A stretch of DNA of 42,642 nucleotides. Source: Wenzhouxiangellaceae bacterium (lineage in GTDB: Bacteria > Pseudomonadota > Gammaproteobacteria > Xanthomonadales > Wenzhouxiangellaceae). The notes under the pieces are model-generated. The model was given only the letters and a program-made list of their open reading frames with translations, made no database searches and was not told the DNA's origin. Made by a program: the position numbers and the translations under genes. The first letter of the stretch is position 1; each line of letters starts with the position of its first letter. The stretch spans positions 1 to 42,642 of the forward strand of contig REEQ01000088.1 in the NCBI GenBank assembly GCA_007695005.1, read 5' to 3'. This document shows positions 23,676 to 31,979 of this stretch, in pieces.

Positions 23676-24725
23676 ATGAAAACCTTTCGCTGCACCTGCG
23701 GCAATACGCTTTATTTTGAGAACACCCAGTGCGTGCAGTGCGGCCGGAAGCTCGGCTTTCTGCCCGATGTACTGACCCTGTCGGCGCTGGAGCCCGCTGA
23801 CCAGGGTCAATACCTGGCGCTGGCACCAGAGGCCGACGGCCGGCACTACAAGGCATGCCTGAACTACTCGGCGCAGGATGCCTGCAACTGGATGGTGCCG
23901 GTAGACGACCCGGAGCCGTACTGCATCGCCTGCCGTCTCAACCAGGTCATTCCCAACCTGGAAAAGCCTGGCAACCGGGCCCTGTGGATCCGTGTAGAAC
24001 AGCGCAAGCGCCGCCTGGTCTATGACCTGAGACGCTACCGCCTGCCGGTTTTTCCGCAAAGCAGCCACCCGGACACGGGCCTGGCGTTCGCCTTCCTGGA
24101 AGACAACCCCGGCGACCTGGAGTTTGCCGACAGTCACCAGGGCAGCCAGATCATGACCGGCCACGCCAATGGCCTGATCACGATCAACATCGCCGAGGCC
24201 GACGATGTCGAGCGCGAGCGCATGCGCCTGCAGATGAACGAGCAGCAGCGCACGCTGCTGGGACATTTCCGCCACGAAAGCGGTCACTATTACTGGGATC
24301 GGCTGGTGGCCAACGGCCCGTTCCTGGCGCGCGTCCGGGACCTGTTCGGCGACGAGCGCCAGGACTACACGCAGGCCCTGAACAACTATTACAACAACGG
24401 TCCACCGGCCAACTGGCAGAACACGCACGTCAGCGCCTATGCCAGCTCGCACCCCTGGGAAGACTGGGCCGAGTGCTGGGCCCACTTGCTGCAGATCACC
24501 GACACCCTGGAAACGGCCGTAGCCATCGGCCTGGCCCCGCCCGAGGCGATGGACAGCGACATGGACAAGCGCATTGCCCAATGGGTCAAGCTGGCGCTGA
24601 AGATCAACCTGATCAACCGCTCGCTGGATCAGCCCGACCCCTACCCCTTCGTGCTGTCACCGCCGGTGGTCGACAAGCTCAAGCTGGTTGACGAGATCAT
24701 CCGCCACAGCGGCTTTACGCCGTAA
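23676..24725 (+). CDS. Zinc-ribbon zinc metallopeptidase (Peptidase_Mx type)
   Basis: A 349-residue protein. The N-terminal zinc ribbon (CTCGNTLYFENTQCVQCGRKLG, broken over about residues 6-27) is followed by a second Cys pair (CIACRL). The peptidase part has HESGH at residues 200-204 (HExxH), then YYWDRL, and an acidic WEDWAECWAH segment that may supply the third zinc ligand. This family is often encoded beside ATP-grasp/alpha-E genes. It takes the position where a transglutaminase gene is commonly found. It starts 31 bases after the alpha-E gene and is convergent with the Anbu gene. Confidence 0.88.
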   Translation: MKTFRCTCGNTLYFENTQCVQCGRKLGFLPDVLTLSALEPADQGQYLALAPEADGRHYKACLNYSAQDACNWMVPVDDPEPYCIACRLNQVIPNLEKPGNRALWIRVEQRKRRLVYDLRRYRLPVFPQSSHPDTGLAFAFLEDNPGDLEFADSHQGSQIMTGHANGLITINIAEADDVERERMRLQMNEQQRTLLGHFRHESGHYYWDRLVANGPFLARVRDLFGDERQDYTQALNNYYNNGPPANWQNTHVSAYASSHPWEDWAECWAHLLQITDTLETAVAIGLAPPEAMDSDMDKRIAQWVKLALKINLINRSLDQPDPYPFVLSPPVVDKLKLVDEIIRHSGFTP

Positions 24726-24731
24726 CGCCTC

Positions 24732-24757
24732 CGGCGCGGTGGGCCAGAACCGCGCCG
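24732..24757. terminator. Hairpin between metallopeptidase and Anbu genes
   Basis: CGGCGCGGT (24732-24740) and ACCGCGCCG (24749-24757) form a 9-bp perfect stem with an 8-base loop in the 35-base gap between two convergent genes. There is no T-run on either strand, so its strength as a terminator is uncertain. Confidence 0.5.
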
Positions 24758-24760
24758 CAA

Positions 24761-25486
24761 TCACTCCCAGTCGAAACGCGGCAATTCGGCAAACAGTCGA
24801 TTCAGCCCCTCGGCCCAGGCACCGCTCAAGGCTTTCAGGTAGGGATTGTCGGCGTCGAACAACTGTCGCTGAACCGGCGCCAAACTGTCGGTCTGGTACA
24901 GCAAAAGCTCGATTGGTGGACCCACGCTCAGGTTGGAACGCATCGAGGCATCCATCGACAGCATGGCGCAGCGCCCGGCCCGCTCCAGGGTAATGTCGGA
25001 GCGAATCATCCGATCGAGAATCGGCTTGCCGTACTTGGTTTCACCGATCTGCAAAAAGGGTTTGGCCCGGGAGGCGGCGATGTAATTGCCCTGCGGGTAG
25101 ATCAGGAAGGCTTCATGCGGCTGCCCCTGAATCTGACCGCCGAGAATGAACGAGGCCTCCATCAGACCGCTGGCCTGTTCCGACTGGCCGGAAAAATCTG
25201 TCTGCACCTGCTGGCTGAGCTCACCCACGTAGCGAGCCACTTCATCCAGATGCCCAATGCTGTTGAGATTGCGATCGCCCCCGGCCAGGTCGCGCTCCAG
25301 GCGCGTGGTCACGGCCTGAGTGGTCGCCAGGTTGCCCGCCGACAGCAACACCATGAAGCGATCGGCGGCCGTGTCGAAGACGTGCATCTTGGAATACACA
25401 CTGACATCATCGACGCCAGCGCTGGTACGCGAGTCGGAACAAAACACAAGACCGGCCTCAAGCCGGATGGCCACGCAGTAGGTCAT
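24761..25486 (-). CDS. Proteasome-type peptidase Anbu
   Basis: A 241-residue protein of the bacterial Anbu family, related to HslV and proteasome beta subunits. It begins MTYCVAIRLEAGLVFCSDSRTSAGVDD. Removal of Met would expose Thr as the N-terminal nucleophile; the following Asp and the Lys in SKMHVF fit the catalytic set. Anbu forms a ring or helical assembly and its substrates are not established. In other bacteria it is linked to ATP-grasp, alpha-E and transglutaminase genes; here it faces that operon from the opposite strand. It lies 42 bases downstream of the RND adaptor gene but has its own promoter-like sequence. Confidence 0.92.
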   Translation of the reverse strand: MTYCVAIRLEAGLVFCSDSRTSAGVDDVSVYSKMHVFDTAADRFMVLLSAGNLATTQAVTTRLERDLAGGDRNLNSIGHLDEVARYVGELSQQVQTDFSGQSEQASGLMEASFILGGQIQGQPHEAFLIYPQGNYIAASRAKPFLQIGETKYGKPILDRMIRSDITLERAGRCAMLSMDASMRSNLSVGPPIELLLYQTDSLAPVQRQLFDADNPYLKALSGAWAEGLNRLFAELPRFDWE

Positions 25487-25513
25487 GCAAGTCCTGCTGA
25501 GCTTAATCGGCAG

Positions 25514-25519
25514 ATTATA
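25514..25519 (-). promoter_or_regulatory. -10 element likely for anbu
   Basis: The minus strand reads TATAAT here, about 28 bases upstream of the ATG at 25486, with AGGA 6 bases before that ATG. The -10 lies within a small dyad (GCAGA/TCTGC). The -35 would fall inside the end of the adaptor gene and is not clear. Confidence 0.45.
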
Positions 25520-25528
25520 GTCTGCTCG

Positions 25529-26566
25529 TCAGCCGCGCACCGACACTTCCTGACCCGGACGCAGGCGCTCATTGCCGCGAATCACAACCTTGTCACCCGC
25601 CTGAATCGGCCCGCGCACTTCGATCCACTCGCCCTCACCGATGCCGGTGGTAACGCGAATGCGCCGGGCCTTGTTTTCGTCGTCGACAATGAATACGGCA
25701 ATGCCGTCACCGCGCAGCACCAGCGCATCGCGCGGTACCGCCAACACCTCGCGCACATCGGCCGTCGGAATGGTCACGCGCACAGTCTGGCCGACCGGCA
25801 AGACGGCGTCTACATCCAGGCGAAGTTCAAAGACATGGCGTGACTCATCGCCAACGCTGACCACGGTCCTGACCGGTGCCTGGTAGACCTCATCGAGGCC
25901 CGCTGTAATCGCCAGCTCATCGCCGGGGCGGACGTAGCGATAGTAGTTCAACGGCGGGCGCGCAACCACTTCAAGGCTCTCCGGGTTGACCAGGCGAACG
26001 ACACGTGTGCCGGTGGCGACGCGCTCACCCGCCTGGGCCAGGCGCTCGACCACTACGCCGGGGAACGGCGCGCGAATCTGCGTGCGCCCAAGCTGATCTT
26101 CAATCTGGCTCAAGCGGCTGTTGACCACGGCCAGATCGGAGGCAGCAATATCGCGCTCGGAGCGGGTCTGCTCGATCTGACTGGCCGCCGCCAGGTTGGT
26201 TTCGGCCAGGCGCTCGAAGCGCACCAACTCGGCCTCGAGAAAATTGAGCCTGGCCCGGGCGCGCGCAACTTCGGCGGCCAGCTCCTGGGCACGCAGGCGC
26301 AGATTGGTGTCTTCGACTCGTGCAATCACATCATCAGCAGCAACCCGAGTACCGACATCGGCGACGCTCACCAGGCGGCCCTCAACCTCGGCCGACAGAA
26401 AGGCGTCAGAGCGCGACACCACGGTGCCAGCAACCTGCATGGTCGGCGACATCGCGGTGACCCTGGCCTCTCCAATTTCGACAATCGATGCTCCGCCCCA
26501 CTGGGCCTGAGCACTGGCAGCAGCGACCAGCACGGCGCCGGCCATCAGGGTTTTGAAACTACGCAT
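25529..26566 (-). CDS. RND efflux periplasmic adaptor subunit
   Basis: A 345-residue membrane-fusion protein with a signal peptide (about 1-21). It shows the two halves of a lipoyl/barrel-sandwich domain (around TVVSRSDAFLSAEVEGRLVSV and RTQIRAPFPGVVVERLAQAGE), a long coiled-coil hairpin between them (about 75-150), a beta-barrel domain and a membrane-proximal C-terminus. ATG 26566 is preferred over 26581 because AGGAG lies 7 bases upstream; the earlier ATG lies inside the RND stop (ATGA). It follows the pump gene in one operon. No outer-membrane channel gene is adjacent. Confidence 0.9.
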   Translation of the reverse strand: MRSFKTLMAGAVLVAAASAQAQWGGASIVEIGEARVTAMSPTMQVAGTVVSRSDAFLSAEVEGRLVSVADVGTRVAADDVIARVEDTNLRLRAQELAAEVARARARLNFLEAELVRFERLAETNLAAASQIEQTRSERDIAASDLAVVNSRLSQIEDQLGRTQIRAPFPGVVVERLAQAGERVATGTRVVRLVNPESLEVVARPPLNYYRYVRPGDELAITAGLDEVYQAPVRTVVSVGDESRHVFELRLDVDAVLPVGQTVRVTIPTADVREVLAVPRDALVLRGDGIAVFIVDDENKARRIRVTTGIGEGEWIEVRGPIQAGDKVVIRGNERLRPGQEVSVRG

Positions 26567-26577
26567 TGCTTGGCTCC

Positions 26578-29500
26578 TCATGCCGGCACCACTTCGCCAC
26601 TGACGGATGGCACCTTTTCTTCATTGACCCGCAGCAGACTGGGCAACAGTATCAGGGTAAACAGGGTGGACAAGGCCATGCCACCCACAATCACCGCGGC
26701 CAGGCCACGGTAAAGTTCAGTGCCGGCGCCGGGTAACAACAACAACGGCAGCATGCCGAACAGACTGGTGAAAGTACTCATCAAGATCGGCCGCAATCGC
26801 AGCCGCACCGCCTGCTCCACCGCATCACGCCGGCCCAGCCCCTCGCGCTCCCCGTCGCGGGCGCGGTAGACCAGCAGAATGGCATTGTTCACCACCAGGC
26901 CGAGCAGAATCACAAAGCCGATCATGGTCAACATGTCCATTGCCTGCCCGGTAGCCGCGCCCACCAGACGCAGCGCAAGAATGCCGCCCACAGTCGCCAT
27001 CGGGATCGTCAACAAAACCAGCACCGAGTCCCGGAATGACCGGAACAGCGCCGAGATCAACAAATACAGGATGATGATCGCCAGAATGAAACTTCCGGCC
27101 AGATTGCGCAGGGTCTCGCCCAGCGCCTCGGCGGTGCCGCGGTAGGTGATCACGCCATCGGACGGCAGCACCGCACGGATCTGCGGCTCGACCTCGGCGC
27201 GCAGGATCTCTATCGCCGTTTCCATCGGCATGTCCGAGGGCGGCGTGACCTGCAGCGACAGGGTGCGACGCCGGTCAATGCGACGGATCTGGTTGGGGCC
27301 TGCGGTCTGTTCCAGGCGGGTCAACTCGCCCAGCGTGGCGACCCGACCGGACGGCGTCGACACCGGCATGGCCATCAGTTCTTCCGGAGTCAGCCAGCTC
27401 TCACCGCGCAGAATCACATCCAGACGCCGATCACCATCGAAATAGTCTCCGAGGAAAGCGCCGTTGCCCAAGGCACGAATCAGCGTTGCCACATCGTTGC
27501 GGGTCCAACCCAGTTCGGCGATCCTGCGATCATCCGGGATCAGGCGCAGCTCAGGCTCGGACAGATCCAGCCCGGGCTGGGGCCGGACGCTGGCCTGCGG
27601 CATGGCCTGGCGAATTGCCGCAAAGCCTACCTGCCCGGCGTCAAGAAGGTCTTCGAAGTCGGCTGCCTGCAAGTCGACATCGATTCGGCGCCCGCCGCGG
27701 CCCCCGAAAATCGGCGAGCGGTTGGCAAAGCCGATCGTATCAGGCAGATCAACCAGAAACTCGCGGTTGACGATCTCAAGGAGCTGATCGACTTCATTGT
27801 CATTCTCGGCGCGCACGCCCATGAAGGCACCAGACCCGAAGAAGCCAAGGAAGGCATTGAAGATGCGGGGCTCCTTCTCTCCTTCGATATAGGGCAACAT
27901 GCGTTGGTTGATCACATCAATCAACTCACGTTCAGCAGTATCCGGACCCATGCCCGGCGGGGTCTGGATAAATCCGAAGATGAAATTGCGCTGCCCTTCA
28001 GGCAGATAGTCGGCCGGCGGCAGCAGCAACAGGGCCACCAGCACCGGCACCGTGGTCAATCCCGCAATCCAGCTCCATCGCCGACGCGGAGTGTCGGTCA
28101 GGCGCATCACTACGCCGGTGGCCTTCTGCCACCATTCCTGGTGCCTATCCACCAGCCGCTCCTCGCCGAGCAAGCGATAGCTGGCCGTGGGCAGCACGAC
28201 AATGGCGACCAGCAGCGAACACACGATGGCAGCGGCAATGACTACCGCGAGGTCGGCGAACAGCTGGCCGGCCTCGTCCTGCAGAAAGATCACCGGCAGA
28301 AAAATGGCAACGGTAGTCGCGGTCGAGGCCAGCAGCGCGCCCCAGACCTGGCTGGTGCCGCGATCGGACGCCTCCATTGGTTCTCGTCCCATTTCGCGTT
28401 GTCGGACGATGTTTTCCAACACCACAATGGCGGCATCCAGCACCATGCCGGTCGCAAAGGCCAGGCCGGCCAGGGAAATGACATTAAGGGTGCGCCCGAC
28501 ACCGTCGAGCACCATGAAGGAGAAGCACAGGCATAGCGGAATGGCCAGCGCCACCATCATGGTCGCACGCAGCTTGCGGAAGAAAAACCACAGCACGAGA
28601 ATCGCCAGGCCCATGCCCAGCAGCAGGTTGGTGGCCACCATGCGAATCGACTGGCGAATGTAGATCGTGTCATCGGACACCTGAACGATATACAGCCCTG
28701 CCGGCCGCAGATGGGATTCTTCGAGGTCGCTGATGGTCGCACGCAGTTGCGCCATCACCTCGAGCACGTTGACCCCGGGTTCGGCGATCACGTTCATCGA
28801 TATCGACGGACCGGCGTTCTGGGTCATCACACCGCTACTGTCACGCATCACCCGCTCGACCGTGGCAACGTCGCCAAGAAACACCGGCCGACCCTCGCGC
28901 CAGTCAAGGACAAGGTTCTGCAGGTCGGCAATCTGGTACTGGCCGGCGAAACGCAGGGTATATTGTCGACGTCCTACTTCCTGGAAACCGCCCGAGACAT
29001 CGGCATTCTGCCCCAGACGTTGGCCGATACGAGTCAGGTCAATGCCGATCGCAGCCGCGCGGAACGGATCAAAGGTGATCCGGACTTCAAACGGACGTCC
29101 ACCGCGCGGATTGGCCGAAGACACGCCCGGGATCCGTTCAATGCGTTCCTTGATGATTTCTTCAACGAAGTCCTGGTACTCGATGATCGGCCGGCTGTTG
29201 CCGGGCAGCGGTCGAATCGAGAACCAGGCAATCGAGTCGCCAAACTGGTCCGAACCAACCCGCACGGTGGGTTCACTGGCGTCTGCCGGATAGCGTTGCA
29301 CCTGATTGAGGCGATTGATGACTTCGATCAGGGCGCGATTGATATCGGCGTCAACGCCAAATTCCAGCGTGATGGAGCCTCTGCCCTGACTGGCCGTCGA
29401 TTGCATGCGCTGCAGGCCCGGAACATCACGCAGCTGATTTTCCTGCGGCTCGATGATTTCAGACTCGATCTCGGCCGGAGAGGCCGCGCGCCAGCCCGTT

Positions 29501-29643
29501 GATATGGTGATCGACGGCCGATCGATGTTCGGCGTCATCTGGACCGGGAGGCGGGCCAGACTGATCAAGCCGAATATAAGCAGCAGGATACAGCCTACGG
29601 CTACCGCGACAGGGTTTCCCAGACCTAGACGGGTCAATGGCAC
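26578..29643 (-). CDS. RND efflux transporter, inner-membrane pump
   Basis: A 1021-residue RND transporter with the usual twelve helices and two large periplasmic loops. The N-terminus is PVAVAVGCILLLIFGL, TM4 has GMVLDAAIVVLENI and TM10 has LGLVVNNAILLVYRARD. In the AcrB numbering, Asp407 is kept, Asp408 is Ala and Lys940 is Asn, as in other RND subgroups that do not follow the AcrB proton relay. Substrate range cannot be inferred. The GTG start at 29643 has AGGAG 8 bases upstream. The gene is the first of an operon with the adaptor. Confidence 0.93.
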   Translation of the reverse strand: MPLTRLGLGNPVAVAVGCILLLIFGLISLARLPVQMTPNIDRPSITISTGWRAASPAEIESEIIEPQENQLRDVPGLQRMQSTASQGRGSITLEFGVDADINRALIEVINRLNQVQRYPADASEPTVRVGSDQFGDSIAWFSIRPLPGNSRPIIEYQDFVEEIIKERIERIPGVSSANPRGGRPFEVRITFDPFRAAAIGIDLTRIGQRLGQNADVSGGFQEVGRRQYTLRFAGQYQIADLQNLVLDWREGRPVFLGDVATVERVMRDSSGVMTQNAGPSISMNVIAEPGVNVLEVMAQLRATISDLEESHLRPAGLYIVQVSDDTIYIRQSIRMVATNLLLGMGLAILVLWFFFRKLRATMMVALAIPLCLCFSFMVLDGVGRTLNVISLAGLAFATGMVLDAAIVVLENIVRQREMGREPMEASDRGTSQVWGALLASTATTVAIFLPVIFLQDEAGQLFADLAVVIAAAIVCSLLVAIVVLPTASYRLLGEERLVDRHQEWWQKATGVVMRLTDTPRRRWSWIAGLTTVPVLVALLLLPPADYLPEGQRNFIFGFIQTPPGMGPDTAERELIDVINQRMLPYIEGEKEPRIFNAFLGFFGSGAFMGVRAENDNEVDQLLEIVNREFLVDLPDTIGFANRSPIFGGRGGRRIDVDLQAADFEDLLDAGQVGFAAIRQAMPQASVRPQPGLDLSEPELRLIPDDRRIAELGWTRNDVATLIRALGNGAFLGDYFDGDRRLDVILRGESWLTPEELMAMPVSTPSGRVATLGELTRLEQTAGPNQIRRIDRRRTLSLQVTPPSDMPMETAIEILRAEVEPQIRAVLPSDGVITYRGTAEALGETLRNLAGSFILAIIILYLLISALFRSFRDSVLVLLTIPMATVGGILALRLVGAATGQAMDMLTMIGFVILLGLVVNNAILLVYRARDGEREGLGRRDAVEQAVRLRLRPILMSTFTSLFGMLPLLLLPGAGTELYRGLAAVIVGGMALSTLFTLILLPSLLRVNEEKVPSVSGEVVPA

Positions 29644-29885
29644 GACTCAATCTCCTCTTCCAGTCTGCGCAGCTTAATCATCATCATGTGTCCGCATCGT
29701 CAACAGCAACTTATCCAGCAGTGGACCATGGCGGCGGCGAATAGTGCCGAGGGAATGTAAAGATTTCGTTCACAAGCCACCCAAACCGCGACTTCCGTCA
29801 CTTAAATCGGGTAATGTAAGCTGCGGGACAGGGCAGCGACGGCGGGGCAAACACCTGACCAGCAGAAGCAGGAGTGCTCCACTCG

Positions 29886-31979
29886 GTGCAAGACATTGAA
29901 ATGATCGTGGCCGTTCAGGTCACCCAGGCCGTGTTCAGCCTGCTACTGGCTGCGCTGCTGCTTGCCTTTCTGATCGCGTTCAAGCATCGCTTTCTGCGTC
30001 ACTGGGCGTTGAGCTGCCTGGCCATGTCCCTGTACCTGGCCTCGGCCGCCGCGCTGACCCAAATGCTCGCCGGTTCCACGCCGGACCCCCAGCTTCGCCT
30101 GCTGTTGTCGATGTTTTCCCAGATCATGGCCTATCTTCATGTCCTCTGGCTACTGATGGGTGCCTGGGAAGCGGCTTCCGACCGTGATGTACCGAGGCCA
30201 TTGAACATCGCGCTGGTCACCATGGCCGTGGCCATTGGTGTAGGCAGCAGCCTGATCGTGCCGTTCGATGAACAGGGGGCCGCCCTGCGCAACCTGATTC
30301 GCTTTTCCCTGCTGCATGCGATCACCGGAATCGCTTTCGCCGTGACTGCGGTGATGCTGTTTCGAGCCCTGCGGGTGGCCGGCTCGATATCTTCCTACCT
30401 GGTGCCACTGGCGTTCAGCGGCTACGGGCTTTACATGATCTACCTGGCCGGCGCAAGCGCCTGGATGACCCTGAACAACGCCCTGCTCGGGCACGTTCGA
30501 CTGCTTGGCCTGGGCGGGTTTCTGCTGCAGATACTGATCGGCTACAGCATCGTGATCTGGTTGCTGGAAATCGAACGCAGGCGTGCGCTACGTGCGCGCA
30601 GCGATGCCGAAACCGCGCAACAGCGCCTGGTCCATTTCCGCATGCATGACCCGGCGACCGGACTGCCCAACCGCCGCCAGCTGCAGGATCAACTGGCTAC
30701 CGAGGTCAGTGCTGCCACCATCAAGCGCAACCGCGTCGCCGTGCTGGCCATTGGCCTGCACCGCTTCAAGTTGATCAGCCAGGCACTGGGCTGGCAAGAG
30801 ACCGACCGCATGGTCCGGCGCTTGTCCGTCCAGCTGCGCCAGCGCCTGCCGGCCGATGCCACCCTCGGTCGCATCGGCGACCGCGACTTCGTCGTCATCC
30901 TGCCCAATGTCGGTTCACGCCAGCGCGCGATTGATCGTTGCAAGGAGATCCTGGGCGCCTCGGCCGAACCGCTCGTCCATCATGGCCAGGAGGTATTCCT
31001 GGCCCTCAGCGGCGGCTTGTGCATGGCGCCTGACGATCAAATCGACGCTGTCGCCCTGATCGAGCTGGCCCAGCAGGCGCAGATGCGAGCGGTGTCCAGC
31101 GGTCAGGCGCTGGTGGTCCATCAGAGTGTCCGCGCTGCCAGGCAGCCGCATGACCTGATCAGGCTGGAACAGGAACTGAGAGCGGGCGTACGCGAGCGCC
31201 AGTTCGAACTGCACTTCCAGCCGCTGGTCAGCATTCGGCAGCGGCGAGTGACCGGATTCGAAACCCTGCTGCGCTGGAACCACCCGCAGCGCGGCCTGCT
31301 GACACCGGGCACTTTTCTCCAGGAAGCGGTCCGCCTCGGCATCCTGGACGACCTGGAAGACCAGATCCTGCACCAGGCGCTGAGCCAGCTTCACGAGTGG
31401 CAGAACGACCTGGCAGTGCCGACGGTCACCGCCTCGATCAATCTGTCGGCACAGCGCTTTCAGCAGCCGGATCTGCCCGGCAAGCTGGCCGAACTGTGCG
31501 AGCAGATGCAGGTCGACCCGCACGACCTGCACCTGGAGATCACCGAGAGCACGGCCATGCAGGACTTCGAGGCCGGACTGAACACTATTTCCCGCTTGCG
31601 CGAGCTGGGCTGCAAAGTCTGTCTTGACGATTTCGGCACCGGCTACAGCTCGCTGTCTCACCTGCGTCGGCTGCAGGTCGACTACGTCAAGCTCGACCGC
31701 AGCTTTATCGCCAACCTGGAGCGCGATCGCCACGAGCGAGATCTGACCCGGGCGGTGGTCGACTTGATCCACAGCCTCGGCATGACGGTTCTGGCCGAAG
31801 GCGTCGAGACACGCCAGCAGCTGGGCTGGCTGATCCAGTGCCGGGTCGACGTCGTCCAGGGCTTCCTGCTCGGCAAGCCGCGCCCGGCCGCCGCTTATCG
31901 CAGGGCCTTGCTGGACCCGCAGCTGATCATGCGGGCGGCGGCGCCGGAAAGGACGCGCGCAACTGCGCAATCCGATTGA
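29886..31979 (+). CDS. Membrane EAL phosphodiesterase with degenerate GGDEF
   Basis: A protein of about 697 residues. The N-terminal part (about 1-225) is a membrane sensor of roughly seven helices, not clearly one of the named MASE types. The GGDEF domain has GDRDF in place of GGDEF (about residues 331-335), so cyclase activity is unlikely. The EAL domain has ETL at about 459-461, EITES, LDDFGTGYSSL, KLDRSFI and AEGVET, which fits an active cyclic di-GMP phosphodiesterase. The start is uncertain: GTG 29886 has AGGAG 11 bases upstream, while GTG 29874 and ATG 29901 are also in frame. The end overlaps the convergent cca gene by 53 bases. Confidence 0.9.
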   Translation: MQDIEMIVAVQVTQAVFSLLLAALLLAFLIAFKHRFLRHWALSCLAMSLYLASAAALTQMLAGSTPDPQLRLLLSMFSQIMAYLHVLWLLMGAWEAASDRDVPRPLNIALVTMAVAIGVGSSLIVPFDEQGAALRNLIRFSLLHAITGIAFAVTAVMLFRALRVAGSISSYLVPLAFSGYGLYMIYLAGASAWMTLNNALLGHVRLLGLGGFLLQILIGYSIVIWLLEIERRRALRARSDAETAQQRLVHFRMHDPATGLPNRRQLQDQLATEVSAATIKRNRVAVLAIGLHRFKLISQALGWQETDRMVRRLSVQLRQRLPADATLGRIGDRDFVVILPNVGSRQRAIDRCKEILGASAEPLVHHGQEVFLALSGGLCMAPDDQIDAVALIELAQQAQMRAVSSGQALVVHQSVRAARQPHDLIRLEQELRAGVRERQFELHFQPLVSIRQRRVTGFETLLRWNHPQRGLLTPGTFLQEAVRLGILDDLEDQILHQALSQLHEWQNDLAVPTVTASINLSAQRFQQPDLPGKLAELCEQMQVDPHDLHLEITESTAMQDFEAGLNTISRLRELGCKVCLDDFGTGYSSLSHLRRLQVDYVKLDRSFIANLERDRHERDLTRAVVDLIHSLGMTVLAEGVETRQQLGWLIQCRVDVVQGFLLGKPRPAAAYRRALLDPQLIMRAAAPERTRATAQSD

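Noticed and set aside
29644-29885. Regulatory RNA or small gene between the RND operon and the EAL gene
   Set aside because: Apart from ribosome sites for the two flanking genes and a weak TAATGT, no convincing structure, frame or operator was found.
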